Assembly: GCF_005222675.1 (NCBI RefSeq)
Contig: NZ_STGE01000047.1
Coordinates: 1-64,000 of the forward strand
DNA: 64,000 nt
Direction: 5' to 3'
From: Mycolicibacterium sp. CR10
GTDB lineage: Bacteria > Actinomycetota > Actinomycetes > Mycobacteriales > Mycobacteriaceae
The notes below the pieces were generated by a model. That model was not told the DNA's origin, made no database searches, and was given only the letters and a program-made list of their open reading frames with translations. A program made the translations under genes and the position numbers. Positions 41,358 to 50,302 of this stretch are shown one piece after another (within the stretch, counting starts at the first letter, position 1; each line of letters starts with the position of its first letter).

Positions 41358-42732
41358 AGACGGTTTCACCTTCGTCGGAGACCTTGTCGATGCGTTTGGC
41401 CAGATACAGCGCCTCGAGCGCCAACTCGATCGCAGCGGCCCGTTGGCCGTCGGACTTCGCCTCGAGCCTCTGCTGGATCTCGGCGACCGCGGGCACCTCG
41501 GGGAGGGCGGCCAAGACTTCGCGCGCCGATACCCGCGCACCGGTCGTGACGGGCGAGCCGTGCTCGATCGCGGTGACGATCGGCCCGACGTCGATGCCTC
41601 CGAGCAGGCGCTGCGCGGTGTCCGCGGTGGCCCGCCGCAGCAGGTGCTCGAGCACCGCCTGCTCGCGTCCTTCCTCGCCGGACTCGAACTCCAGCTTGCC
41701 GCGCAGCACGTCGATCACCGTTCCGAGGTCGACCACCCGCGCGACGGGATCCTGCTCGCCGAGGATCGCCGCCCGGTGGCGTGCCGACGCCGCGACGGTC
41801 TCGGCCGCCGCGATCGCGAACCGCGCGGACACCCCGGAGCGTTGGTCGATGGAGTTCGATTCCCGGAGACTGCGGGCGAACCTGGCCAGAATCTGCAGCA
41901 GGTAGCCGGGAACTTCGGCGGCCAGGTGGGCCTCCTGCTCGATGACGCCGACCTCGGCGTCCAGTTCGAGCGGGTAGTGGGTGCGGATCTCGGCGCCGAA
42001 GCGATCTTTGAGCGGCGTGATGATCCGGCCGCGATTGGTGTAGTCCTCCGGGTTGGCGCTGGCCACAACCAGCACATCCAGCGGAAGCCGGAGCGTGTAG
42101 CCGCGCACCTGAATGTCGCGCTCCTCCATCACGTTGAGCATCGACACCTGGATGCGCTCCGCCAGGTCGGGCAGCTCGTTGACCGCGACGATGCCGCGGT
42201 GCGCCCGAGGGATCAGGCCGTAGGCGATGGTTTCCGGGTCACCCAGGCTCCGTCCCTCGGCCACCTTGATCGGGTCGATGTCGCCGACCAGATCGGCGAC
42301 GCTGGTGTCGGGGGTGGCCAGCTTCTCGGTGTAACGCTCGCTGCGGTGCCGCCACGCGATCGGCAGGTCGTCTCCGGAGTCCGCGGCCCTGCGGATCGAT
42401 TCAGGGGTGATGGGGCTGTAGGGGTGCTCGGCGAGCTCGGCGCCGGCGATCACCGGCGTCCACTCGTCGAGCAGGTTGGTCAGCGCCCGCAGCAGCCGCG
42501 TCTTGCCCTGGCCGCGTTCGCCGAGGAGCACCAGGTCATGCCCGGCGATCAGCGCGCGCTCGAGCTGAGGGATGACGGTGTCGTCGAAGCCCAGGATGCC
42601 CGTCCACAGATCACGCCCGTCGGCCAGCGCTGCCAGCAGATTCTCTCGCATCTCGGCCTTGACGCTGCGTTCCTGATGTCCGGATGCCCGCAGCTCACCG
42701 ACGGTGCGAGGGAGGTCGTTAGGTGAAGTCAC
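41350..42732 (-). CDS. MoxR/Mg-chelatase-like AAA+ ATPase
   Basis: A 460-aa AAA+ protein equivalent to Rv0958. Walker A GERGQGKTRLLR, a sensor region with IVAVNELPDLAERIQVSMLNVMEERDIQ (Walker B VNE), VVASANPEDYTNRGRII (sensor 1) and the chelatase-like insertion YPLELDAEVGVI. It presumably powers the metal-chelatase-like or chaperone activity of the VWA partner. ATG start at 42732. The gene is divergent from nothing nearby; 354 bp without a gene separate it from purH upstream on the same strand. Confidence 0.9.
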   Translation of the reverse strand: MTSPNDLPRTVGELRASGHQERSVKAEMRENLLAALADGRDLWTGILGFDDTVIPQLERALIAGHDLVLLGERGQGKTRLLRALTNLLDEWTPVIAGAELAEHPYSPITPESIRRAADSGDDLPIAWRHRSERYTEKLATPDTSVADLVGDIDPIKVAEGRSLGDPETIAYGLIPRAHRGIVAVNELPDLAERIQVSMLNVMEERDIQVRGYTLRLPLDVLVVASANPEDYTNRGRIITPLKDRFGAEIRTHYPLELDAEVGVIEQEAHLAAEVPGYLLQILARFARSLRESNSIDQRSGVSARFAIAAAETVAASARHRAAILGEQDPVARVVDLGTVIDVLRGKLEFESGEEGREQAVLEHLLRRATADTAQRLLGGIDVGPIVTAIEHGSPVTTGARVSAREVLAALPEVPAVAEIQQRLEAKSDGQRAAAIELALEALYLAKRIDKVSDEGETVYG

Positions 42733-43086
42733 CTCTCCACGCTACGACGGTCTAACAAATTCGGCATCGCCCCTCCGTAGATTCAGCCTGCAGCGGACGC
42801 GGGAATACGCGGGCGGGCGCGTCGGGCTATCGCGCGGCAGCCCGCCACCTGTCGATTTCGGCCCTCGAGGCGAGATCGACACCAGGGCGGCAAATCGGGG
42901 TTATCGCCGACTCATCCCAGCCATGACGTCGATCTCACACCGAGCACGCCGACGAGCCATTGTCACCGTGCGCAGCGCCCGCTCCGAGCCCTCGGGTTGC
43001 GGATGGCCTGAAGAAGTCAGGCGACTAGGGGCCGGGCGACCGCGAGCATCAGGACCAGACGTCTGCCGATCGTCGTACCGACCCTG
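42733..43086. other. 354-bp intergenic region between purH and the MoxR gene
   Basis: No convincing ORF. On the plus strand TCGATTTCG (42852-42860) and CGAGATCGA (42871-42879) form a 9-bp stem with one G-U pair and a 10-nt loop, and CGAGATCGACACC is partly echoed by CGATCTCACACC near 42933. It must hold the purH terminator and the MoxR promoter; a small RNA is possible but not shown. Confidence 0.4.
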
Positions 43087-44667
43087 CTAGTGCGCGAAAT
43101 GCCTTGCACCCGTAAGGTACAGCGTGATCCCGGCGGCGGTGGCGGCTGCGGTCACCTCGTCGTCGCGGACCGATCCACCCGGGTGCACGACGGCCTTCAC
43201 CCCGGCCCGCATCAGCGTCTCCAGCCCGTCCGGGAACGGGAAGAATGCATCGGAGGACGCCACCGCCCCCTGGGTCCGGTCGCCGGCCCGCTCCACCGCA
43301 AGGCGTGCCGCGTCCACCCGGTTGACCTGCCCCATGCCCACCCCGACGGTGGCCCCGTCCTTGGCGATGACGATCGCGTTGGACTTGACCGCCCGGCAGG
43401 TCCGCCAGGCGAACACCAGGTCAGCGAGCGTGTGGGGGTCGGCCGGTGTGCCGGTGGCCAGCGTCCAGTTCAGCGAATCGTCCCCGGCGGCGTCGATGGC
43501 GTCGCGCTGCTGAAGCAGCAGGCCGCCGCCGATCTGGCGGAACTCGGTGCCGCCCTGCTGTGGCTCGGACGCGACGAGCACGCGGATGTTCTTCTTTCGG
43601 GCAAGCACCTCCACCGCTCCAGGCTCGTAGGCGGGCGCGATGATGACCTCGGTGAAGATGCCTGCGACGGTCTCGGCCATCTCGACGCTGACCTCCGTGT
43701 TGGCGGCGATCACGCCGCCGAACGCCGACAACGGGTCACAGTCGTGGGCCTTGCGGTGAGCGTCGGCCACCGAGACCGACGAGATCGCGATACCGCACGG
43801 GTTGGCGTGCTTGATGATCGCCACGCAGATGTCCTCGTGGTCGAACGCGGCGCGCCAGGCGGCGTCGGCATCGGTGTAGTTGTTGTAGGACATCTCTTTT
43901 CCGTGCAGTTGCTCGGCCTGCGCCAGTCCCGGCCACGCGCCGTCATCGCAGTAGAGCGCGGCCTGCTGGTGCGGGTTCTCGCCGTACCGCAGAACCGCGG
44001 TGCGCCGGAACGTGGCGCCGAGCCACGGCGGCAGCGCCGCCCCTTGGCCTTCCGGGTTCTCGGGGGCCAGCACCGACTCCATCCACGACGCCACTGCGAC
44101 GTCGTATTCGGCGGTGTGCCGGAATGCCAGGGACGCCAGCTTCTTTCGCTGCTCCAAGGTGAATCCGCCCGCGTGTACCGCCGCCAGCACGCCGTCATAG
44201 CCGAGCGGATCGACGACCACCGCGACGCTCGGATGGTTCTTCGCCGAGGCGCGCACCATGGACGGCCCGCCGATGTCGATCTGTTCCACGCACTCGTCGA
44301 CGCCGGCCCCCGAGTTGACGGTCTGGGTGAACGGGTACAGGTTCACCACGACGAGTTCGAACGCCGCCACCCCGAGTTCGGTGAGCGCCGAAACGTGTTC
44401 GGGCTTGCGCTGATCGGCCAGCAGTCCGGCGTGCACGTGGGGATGCAGCGTCTTGACACGGCCGTCGAGCACTTCGGGGAAGCCGGTGACGTCCTCCACC
44501 GGTGTCACCGGAATGCCGGCTTCTGCAATGGTTTTCGCGGTCGACCCGGTGGAGATGATATCGACGCCTGCCGCGTGCAGACCTTGAGCGAGCGGTACCA
44601 GACCGGTCTTGTCGTAGACACTGATCAGCGCGCGCCGGATTCGCCGCCGGCCCTCGTTGTCGGTCAT
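43087..44667 (-). CDS. purH: Bifunctional AICAR transformylase/IMP cyclohydrolase
   Basis: A 526-aa enzyme for the last two steps of IMP synthesis. The N-terminal MGS-like IMP cyclohydrolase (RALISVYDKTGLVPLAQ, STGSTAKTI, DGRVKTLHPHVHAG) is followed by the AICAR transformylase (RYGENPHQQAALY, KEMSYNNYTDADAAW, IIKHANPCG, SNAIVIAKDGATVGVGMGQVNRVDA). ATG at 44667 overlaps purN by 4 bp, giving a purN-purH operon as in M. tuberculosis (Rv0956-Rv0957). Confidence 0.98.
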   Translation of the reverse strand: MTDNEGRRRIRRALISVYDKTGLVPLAQGLHAAGVDIISTGSTAKTIAEAGIPVTPVEDVTGFPEVLDGRVKTLHPHVHAGLLADQRKPEHVSALTELGVAAFELVVVNLYPFTQTVNSGAGVDECVEQIDIGGPSMVRASAKNHPSVAVVVDPLGYDGVLAAVHAGGFTLEQRKKLASLAFRHTAEYDVAVASWMESVLAPENPEGQGAALPPWLGATFRRTAVLRYGENPHQQAALYCDDGAWPGLAQAEQLHGKEMSYNNYTDADAAWRAAFDHEDICVAIIKHANPCGIAISSVSVADAHRKAHDCDPLSAFGGVIAANTEVSVEMAETVAGIFTEVIIAPAYEPGAVEVLARKKNIRVLVASEPQQGGTEFRQIGGGLLLQQRDAIDAAGDDSLNWTLATGTPADPHTLADLVFAWRTCRAVKSNAIVIAKDGATVGVGMGQVNRVDAARLAVERAGDRTQGAVASSDAFFPFPDGLETLMRAGVKAVVHPGGSVRDDEVTAAATAAGITLYLTGARHFAH

Positions 44668-45293
44668 CCTATGGTCGCCTTTCGTCCTGCCCAGGTCACG
44701 CCGCGGGTTGCCAACTCTCCCAGTACATCCACCAGGAGTTGTCTCTCGATCACCTTGATCCGTTCGTGCAGGGTCGCCTCGTCGTCGCCGTCGAGCACGT
44801 GGACTGCCTGCTGGGCGAGGATCGGCCCGGTGTCGGTGCCCGCGTCGACGAGGTGCACCGTGCACCCGGTGATCTTCACTCCGTAGGCCAGCGCGTCGGG
44901 GACCGCGTGCGCACCGGGGAACGCGGGCAGCAGCGCGGGATGGGTGTTGATCACCCGCCCGGGAAACCTCGAAAGAAATTCGGGCCCAAGAATTTTCATG
45001 AACCCGGCCGAGACCACGAGATCGGGGGCGTGGGCGGCGGTGGCTTCGGTGATGGCGTGGTCCCAGGCATCGCGGTCCGGATGGTCCTTGAGCGCGACGG
45101 TGTATGTCGGCACCGATGCGTCCGCGGCGATGTCCAGAGCGGCGCAGGCGCGGTCGGTTCCGACCGCGACCACCCGTGCGGGATAGTCGCCGACGGCGGA
45201 CTTCAGCAGGGTGGCGAGCAGCGAACCGGTGCCGGACGCGAGCACCACCACCCGCGCCGGCGCGCTCGGGGGCACACGGACCGCTGGCTGCAC
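44664..45293 (-). CDS. purN: Phosphoribosylglycinamide formyltransferase
   Basis: A 209-aa GAR transformylase using 10-formyl-THF. Motifs VVLASGTGSLLATLL (phosphate loop), SAGFMKILG, FPGRVINTHPALLPAFPG with the catalytic Asn-His pair, and HLVDAGTDTGPILAQ (catalytic Asp). Ends in the 4-bp overlap with purH. The ATG at 45293 is 21 bp from the stop of the membrane protein gene upstream, so all three may be cotranscribed. The 5-formyl-THF cyclo-ligase elsewhere in the window feeds the same folate pool. Confidence 0.96.
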   Translation of the reverse strand: MQPAVRVPPSAPARVVVLASGTGSLLATLLKSAVGDYPARVVAVGTDRACAALDIAADASVPTYTVALKDHPDRDAWDHAITEATAAHAPDLVVSAGFMKILGPEFLSRFPGRVINTHPALLPAFPGAHAVPDALAYGVKITGCTVHLVDAGTDTGPILAQQAVHVLDGDDEATLHERIKVIERQLLVDVLGELATRGVTWAGRKATIG

Positions 45294-45314
45294 GCCTGAG
45301 AGCCTAGTGGGTGG

Positions 45315-46766
45315 CTAAGCGGAGCTGCCCCCGCGGTTGTCGCCGTGCTCGTCATCGACGACGAAGTGGTCCTCGGGGTCGAGTTCGTCCAGCCGCGGAC
45401 CGTCCCGCGGCGGACCGTCGCCGCCAACCCCCCGCGCGACGTGCTCGTCGACGAACACCGGACGCGGGTCGGGTTCCGGCTCAGGTGAGATCTCGACGGT
45501 TTCGGGTTCGGCATCGTCACCGTCCTCGGCGTCGTCACCGTCCTCGGCGTCCACCTCGCCGGGCACGGGCCCGGCTCCAGGCTCCGGCGCTCCCGGCGTC
45601 TCGGGGTCGAGCACCGCCGCGGCCACCTTGGGTCGACGCGCCCGCGCCTGAATGCCGCCCGACATCGCCACCGTCAACGCCCCGATCCCGGCGAGCCACA
45701 GGAACACCGCGGGGGCGAACGTCGCCTGGTCCACTCCGACGTCACCGAAGTTGCCGAGCTCTCCGCCGCCCGCGAAACCCAGCAGCGCCATCGTGGCGGC
45801 GGCGACGGCCGCCGCAACGACAACCTTGCCCAGAGCCGACAGCAGCGGCAGCGGGCGTCGCGCGCACTGCTGCCCGAGCGCGACACCGGACACCGCCGCC
45901 ACGATCATCAGCGCGACCCAGACCGGGCCCAGGGGCGGCGTCGGCACCGCGGCCAGCACCGGCAGCGCCGGGATGTCGCCGCCGAACACCGTGAACGAGC
46001 TGAACGTCGCAAGCCCCACGTGGGCGCTGGAGCCGACCGCCACCGCCGCCGCGCCGACCACGACATTGGGCACGTAGAGCACCGACAGCGCCGTCAGACT
46101 CAGCTGACCGAACATCGAGTCGGTGATCGAGTACAACTCGTGCATCGTCGACCAGTGCACGACCAGCGACCCCGCGACGACCACACCGGACAGCCCCAAC
46201 AGCGCGAGCACGCCCGCTCCGGCCGCCCGCAGCGCATCAGGCAGCCACATCGGCAACCCAGACGCGAGCAGGAGCCGTCGGCCCACCCGGGAACCCACAC
46301 CCAACAGCGCGCCGATGACGTGCACGGTGAGCACACTGCCGAACGCGTGCAGGGGATCGGGGGTCTGCAGTTGCGTCAGCACCGCGGAGGCATCATGGAT
46401 GACCGCCAGGCACAGCGCCGTGATCAGAATCGGACCACCCAACGCGGAGGCCACCACCCAGCGGGTGACGAACCACGACGTACTGGTCGTCGCCGATGCC
46501 GTGGTGCGTGCGGTGCCGTAGATCATGACCAGCACCGGAAGCAGCGGCATCACGCCGAGTGCGCTGCCGGAGATCGACACCGGAACCTGATGCACGCCCA
46601 GCCACATGCTCGCGATGGCGCCGTGAGCGCCGGTCATGTCGCTGTTGGCGATCAGCAGCTGCAGCAGCACGACCGCGGCGATGATCACCAGCGCGACCAC
46701 GGACGGCCCAAATGCAACCCGGAGAAGGTCACGCGCCTGGCGTGTCCCGACTGGTCGGTTGCTCAC
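45315..46766 (-). CDS. DUF6350 polytopic membrane protein
   Basis: A 483-aa membrane protein equivalent to Rv0955, starting with a GTG (SNRPVGTRQARDLL). About ten hydrophobic segments occupy residues 15-380 (for example FGPSVVALVIIAAVVLLQLL and ALLGLSGVVVAGSLVVHW). A hydrophilic C-terminal tail of about 110 residues is rich in Glu, Asp, Pro and Gly and should be cytoplasmic and disordered. No transporter signature recognised. It precedes purN on the same strand. Function unknown. Confidence 0.85.
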   Translation of the reverse strand: MSNRPVGTRQARDLLRVAFGPSVVALVIIAAVVLLQLLIANSDMTGAHGAIASMWLGVHQVPVSISGSALGVMPLLPVLVMIYGTARTTASATTSTSWFVTRWVVASALGGPILITALCLAVIHDASAVLTQLQTPDPLHAFGSVLTVHVIGALLGVGSRVGRRLLLASGLPMWLPDALRAAGAGVLALLGLSGVVVAGSLVVHWSTMHELYSITDSMFGQLSLTALSVLYVPNVVVGAAAVAVGSSAHVGLATFSSFTVFGGDIPALPVLAAVPTPPLGPVWVALMIVAAVSGVALGQQCARRPLPLLSALGKVVVAAAVAAATMALLGFAGGGELGNFGDVGVDQATFAPAVFLWLAGIGALTVAMSGGIQARARRPKVAAAVLDPETPGAPEPGAGPVPGEVDAEDGDDAEDGDDAEPETVEISPEPEPDPRPVFVDEHVARGVGGDGPPRDGPRLDELDPEDHFVVDDEHGDNRGGSSA

Positions 46767-46826
46767 GGGTTGGGCCGCTCCTCGTACAAGCTCGGGCGCG
46801 CGACGTTCGCGCACGCGCGGCTCAGA

Positions 46827-47666
46827 CTACGACGACGACTGACCCGACTGCGAGGATGACGGCGACTGGTGTTGCGTGGGCACCTGTGTGGTCGGCGCGT
46901 TACTGGCGGGCGGCTGGCCGTAGGTGGGGAACCCGGTGGGCGGTGTCGGCGGGCCCGAGGGCGAGACCGCGGGGAACCCGCCGGTGTTCGGACCGGTGCT
47001 CGGATAGCCGCTGCCGGGGTAGGACGACGGGTAGCCCGGCCGCTGCTGCTGGGGCGGCTGCTGGTGGGACGGCCCGCCGTGCTGGGGCTGGCCAGGGGGC
47101 TGACCGTAGTAGGACCCGGGGTACTGGCCATAGGGCTGTTGCTCGTACTTGGGCCGGGGCGTCGGAGCGGTGATGATCCCGGCATCGAGCAGCAGCGCGC
47201 CGACGCCGACGATCGCCTGGATCGCGGTGAACGCGACGACGAGGTACAGGCCCCAGTCGATGGAGACGCCGCTGGGCGCGGCGAGCACGATCGAGATGAC
47301 GAGCAGGAAGCTCAGCAGTGACAGCACCCCGACGAGCGCCGGCCGGGGCGTCTGCTTCGGCAGCAGACCGACACCGGCGATCAAGGCCGCCAGGACCGAG
47401 ACGACAACGGCGATTTCGATACGCAGCGGCGTGATGAACACCTCGGACGCCACGGTGAACTGCGGACCGAAACTCGACAAGTAGACGAGAAGGCCGAGTA
47501 CGCCGACTGCCACGGCAAGGTACAGCGGCAACTTGGTGGCGCCTTGGGCGGCGGACTCGGTTTCCGGGAGCTTGCTGAACTGCTGGGTTGGCGCGGCGAA
47601 CTGGGCGTTCGGCTGCTGCGCGGGCGGATAGCCGGGGTTTCCGGGCGGGCCTTGGGGGTAGGACAT
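46827..47666 (-). CDS. DUF5336 membrane protein, 34-kDa antigen-like
   Basis: A 279-aa protein equivalent to Rv0954 and the 34-kDa antigen family. A Pro/Gln-rich N terminus (MSYPQGPPGNPGYPP) is followed by four helices (about 45-175: KLPLYLAVAVGVLGLLVYLSSF, IEIAVVVSVLAALIAGVGLL, ALVGVLSLLSFLLVISIVLA, LYLVVAFTAIQAIVGVGALLL). A C-terminal tail of about 100 residues is rich in Pro, Gly, Tyr, Gln and Ser. The homologue has been linked to septal localisation or division. Start 47666 follows a GGAG. Downstream DUF6350 gene starts 60 bp later. Confidence 0.87.
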   Translation of the reverse strand: MSYPQGPPGNPGYPPAQQPNAQFAAPTQQFSKLPETESAAQGATKLPLYLAVAVGVLGLLVYLSSFGPQFTVASEVFITPLRIEIAVVVSVLAALIAGVGLLPKQTPRPALVGVLSLLSFLLVISIVLAAPSGVSIDWGLYLVVAFTAIQAIVGVGALLLDAGIITAPTPRPKYEQQPYGQYPGSYYGQPPGQPQHGGPSHQQPPQQQRPGYPSSYPGSGYPSTGPNTGGFPAVSPSGPPTPPTGFPTYGQPPASNAPTTQVPTQHQSPSSSQSGQSSS

Positions 47667-47845
47667 GACCTCTCCTGTGCTGTGCGGGCATCGGATCGAC
47701 GGTGACAACGCTGACGACGCGTCCAACTGCGATGGCAACGGACCGCGTGAGCGATTCGATGATCCACGCTAGCGCACCTCCGGCGACCGCTGTCACGCCT
47801 CGGTGCGTGGAGGGGCGTGGCCCGCGCGTCGGCCCACAGGCGAAA

Positions 47846-48976
47846 TCACACCGTGACGAGCACCGGTGAGTCGATCGAATTCTGTTCGGATTCCTCGATT
47901 TCGCGCACCAGTGGCAACACCCGGGAGCCGAAGTACTCGATCTCCTCCTGGAAATGTAGGAAGCCGCCGAGGATGAGGTCCACGCCGCGTTTGCGGTACG
48001 CCGCAATTCGTTCCGCGATCTGCTCGGGAGTGCCGATCAACTGGGTCCGGAAGCCGTCGTTGTACTGGACCAAATCCTCGAACGTGGAGTCGGCCCACAT
48101 GCCGCGATGGTCCGCAGTGGAGTTGCCGGCCTGCTGCACGGCCGAGCGGAATCCGTCCACCGCAGGCCGGTTCGCCTTCGCGATGATCTCCCGCAGCGTC
48201 TCCTTTGCTTCTTTCTCGGTGTCGCGGGCGATGATGAACCCGTTGAGTCCGAAATTCACCTCGCGGCCTGCGTCCCGCGCATGGTCGCGAACCTCGACAA
48301 CCTGCTCGGTGACGCCGTCGAAATCCTTGCCGTTGGAGAAATACCAGTCGGAGTAATAGCCGCCGTTGCGGCGGGCGGCCGTGGAGTTGCCGCCCTGGAA
48401 GATCTCCGGATTCGGGCGTTCAGGGGTGTTCAGCGGCTTGGGCTTCAGCGTGAAATCGTGAATTCGGTAGAAATCGCCACGGAATTCAACGTCGTCCTCG
48501 GTCCAGATCCTGCGCAGCACCTGGAGGAACTCCGCGCTTCGCCGGTAGCGCTCGTCGTGCTCGAGCCACGGCTCACCCAGGTGGGTGAATTCATCCTTGA
48601 ACCAGCCGGACACCACGTTGACCGCGAAGCGACCGCCTGACAGGTGGTCGGCGGTGGCGCCGAGTTTGGCCAGCACCGCGGGTTGCCACAGGCCGGGGTG
48701 GACCGCGGCGATGACCTTGAGGCGCTGGGTGGCCAGCAGCAGCGCCAAGCTGAAGCTGGTGGACTCGTGCTGGTACTCGGCGCCGTAGCTGGCCTCGTAG
48801 CGAACCTGGGACAGCGCGTATTCGAACCCGTTGTTCTCCGCGGTCTGCGCCAACGTGACGTTGTAGTCGTAGTTCCAGTCGGTGCGCTGCTCGATGTCGC
48901 TGGTGACCAGGCCGCCGCTGACGTTGGGCACCCAGTATGCGAACTTGACGTGGTCGGCGATGCGTTCGGTCGTCAT
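47846..48976 (-). CDS. sfnG: FMNH2-dependent dimethylsulfone monooxygenase SfnG-like
   Basis: A 376-aa luciferase-like TIM-barrel monooxygenase. It follows SfnG of Pseudomonas through its length: KFAYWVPNVSGGLV, EQRTDWNYDYN, NGFEYALSQVRY, GEPWLEHDERYRRS, PEIFQGGNSTAARR, FEDLVQYNDGF, IGTPEQIAERI, LGGFLHFQEE. SfnG oxidises dimethylsulfone to methanesulfinate, releasing sulfur for growth under sulfate limitation. No flavin reductase or sulfonate transporter lies beside it, so it must rely on a reductase elsewhere. Not part of the M. tuberculosis block, hence a lineage-specific insertion. Confidence 0.87.
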   Translation of the reverse strand: MTTERIADHVKFAYWVPNVSGGLVTSDIEQRTDWNYDYNVTLAQTAENNGFEYALSQVRYEASYGAEYQHESTSFSLALLLATQRLKVIAAVHPGLWQPAVLAKLGATADHLSGGRFAVNVVSGWFKDEFTHLGEPWLEHDERYRRSAEFLQVLRRIWTEDDVEFRGDFYRIHDFTLKPKPLNTPERPNPEIFQGGNSTAARRNGGYYSDWYFSNGKDFDGVTEQVVEVRDHARDAGREVNFGLNGFIIARDTEKEAKETLREIIAKANRPAVDGFRSAVQQAGNSTADHRGMWADSTFEDLVQYNDGFRTQLIGTPEQIAERIAAYRKRGVDLILGGFLHFQEEIEYFGSRVLPLVREIEESEQNSIDSPVLVTV

Positions 48977-49053
48977 GGTCAGCCATCACACCAACGCCGT
49001 CGCGCCGCGTCGCGGGTAACGCTCGCGGTGAAGGAAAGGCGGGCCCCGACCCT

Positions 49054-49117
49054 CCGCCGAAATGGCATTCCGGCAGGCGCCTTCTCGACTTTTCCCTGCC
49101 GGAATGCCATTTCGGCG
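49054..49117. repeat. Palindromic dispersed repeat, copy 2
   Basis: Perfect 22-bp inverted arms (49055-49076 and 49096-49117; core AAATGGCATTCCGGCAG) around a 19-nt loop containing CCTTCTCGA. It aligns end to end with the reverse complement of copy 1 (11055-11119), including the loop core. It lies between sfnG and the ornithine-decarboxylase-like gene, past the latter's stop. Confidence 0.78.
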
Positions 49118-49132
49118 ATCAAGAGGGTGGGG

Positions 49133-50302
49133 TCAACTCATGACGATCGGCGTGGCCGCGATGCCGTTGAACGGCGATGCGGTCACCGAGGTATAGGCAC
49201 CCATCATCGGGCTGATCAGCACGTCGCCGGTCTCGAGCGCAGGCATCGGATAGTCGCGGGCGACGACGTCGGCGCTGTCACAGGTCGGCCCGGCCAGCGT
49301 GACCGGCTCGAGCCGCACCCCCGGGTCGGTCAGCTCGCGCAGCGCGAGGATCGGCGGGTGCACGTCTTCGGTCATCACGTTGGAGTAGCTCCCGTAGAGA
49401 CCGTCGTCGAGGTAGTGCCAGACCTGCCCGTCGCGCACAGCGCTGCCCACAACGCTGGTCAGCAACGTCATGCAGTCGGCGGCAAGGAATCGGCCCGGCT
49501 CGGCCAGCAGGGTGAACTGCTCCCTGTCTGGGTGACCGACGCCCCCGAGGACCTCATCGACGATCGCCGTGACCGCACTGATCGGGGGTTCGGGCTCGCG
49601 GTAACCCACAGGGAAGCCGCCGCCGATATCGATCACCCTGGTGGGCACGCCCAGTGCGTCGCGCAGGTGGTCGACCAGATGCAGCGTGTGCCTCAGCGCC
49701 GTGCCGAACGGTTCGGCCGACGGGCTCTGGCTGCCCACGTGGAAGCTGAACCCGGCGAACTGCACACCGGCGGCGAGCACGTGTTTGACGAGTAGTTCCG
49801 CGTCCGACAGTTCGGCGCCGAACTTCGAGGATAGATCCGACTTCGCCGCCGGATTGCGAAAGGCCAGCCGCACCAGCAGCTCGATATCGGCGGGACGGCC
49901 GGCGAATTTCTGCGCCTCACAAATATTTTCGACGACGTAGGTGCGGATGCCCGCCGCGTAGGCATGGTCGATGTCGGCGGGCTTCTTGACCGGATGGGTG
50001 TGAATGCAGCGATGCATCGGCAGGCCGAGTCGCTCTAGCAGGTCGATCTCGCCACGGGTGGCCACGTCGAAGCCGCCACCGCAGATCGCGATCGTGGACA
50101 GCACGACGGGGTGCGGCAATGCCTTCACCGCGTAGTGCAGACCGAAGTCCGGCAGCGCCTCGCGGAGTCGGCGCAGCCGCCGGGCCACCCGGTGCGGCTC
50201 GAGCACCAGCAGCGGGGTGCCGTGGGCCTTGGCCAGGGCTTCCCAGCGTGGCGCGCTGTCCCTCAGTTCGTCATGCCACTGCGACCGTCGCTGCGATTTC
50301 AT
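49133..50302 (-). CDS. Ornithine/diaminopimelate decarboxylase-family (type III PLP) enzyme
   Basis: A 389-aa fold-III PLP decarboxylase that looks closest to eukaryotic-type ornithine decarboxylase. The PLP lysine is in HYAVKALPHP. KSDLSSKFG, SFHVGSQS, DIGGGFPVGY and the phosphate loop EPGRF are present, then LDDGLYGSYSNV, the active-site Cys of GPTCDSAD, and MMGAYTSVTASPFNG. LysA proteins lack the GPTCDS-type pattern. The ATG at 50302 follows AGGAGGGTGAGG, a strong ribosome site, and overlaps the upstream membrane-protein gene by 32 bp. It would make putrescine, or a related diamine. Absent from this place in M. tuberculosis. Confidence 0.85.
   Translation of the reverse strand: MKSQRRSQWHDELRDSAPRWEALAKAHGTPLLVLEPHRVARRLRRLREALPDFGLHYAVKALPHPVVLSTIAICGGGFDVATRGEIDLLERLGLPMHRCIHTHPVKKPADIDHAYAAGIRTYVVENICEAQKFAGRPADIELLVRLAFRNPAAKSDLSSKFGAELSDAELLVKHVLAAGVQFAGFSFHVGSQSPSAEPFGTALRHTLHLVDHLRDALGVPTRVIDIGGGFPVGYREPEPPISAVTAIVDEVLGGVGHPDREQFTLLAEPGRFLAADCMTLLTSVVGSAVRDGQVWHYLDDGLYGSYSNVMTEDVHPPILALRELTDPGVRLEPVTLAGPTCDSADVVARDYPMPALETGDVLISPMMGAYTSVTASPFNGIAATPIVMS

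Noticed and set aside
42704..43090. 128-codon ORF between the MoxR gene and purH
   Set aside because: Overlaps the start of the MoxR gene, no homology recognised, low-complexity Arg/Ser-rich translation.
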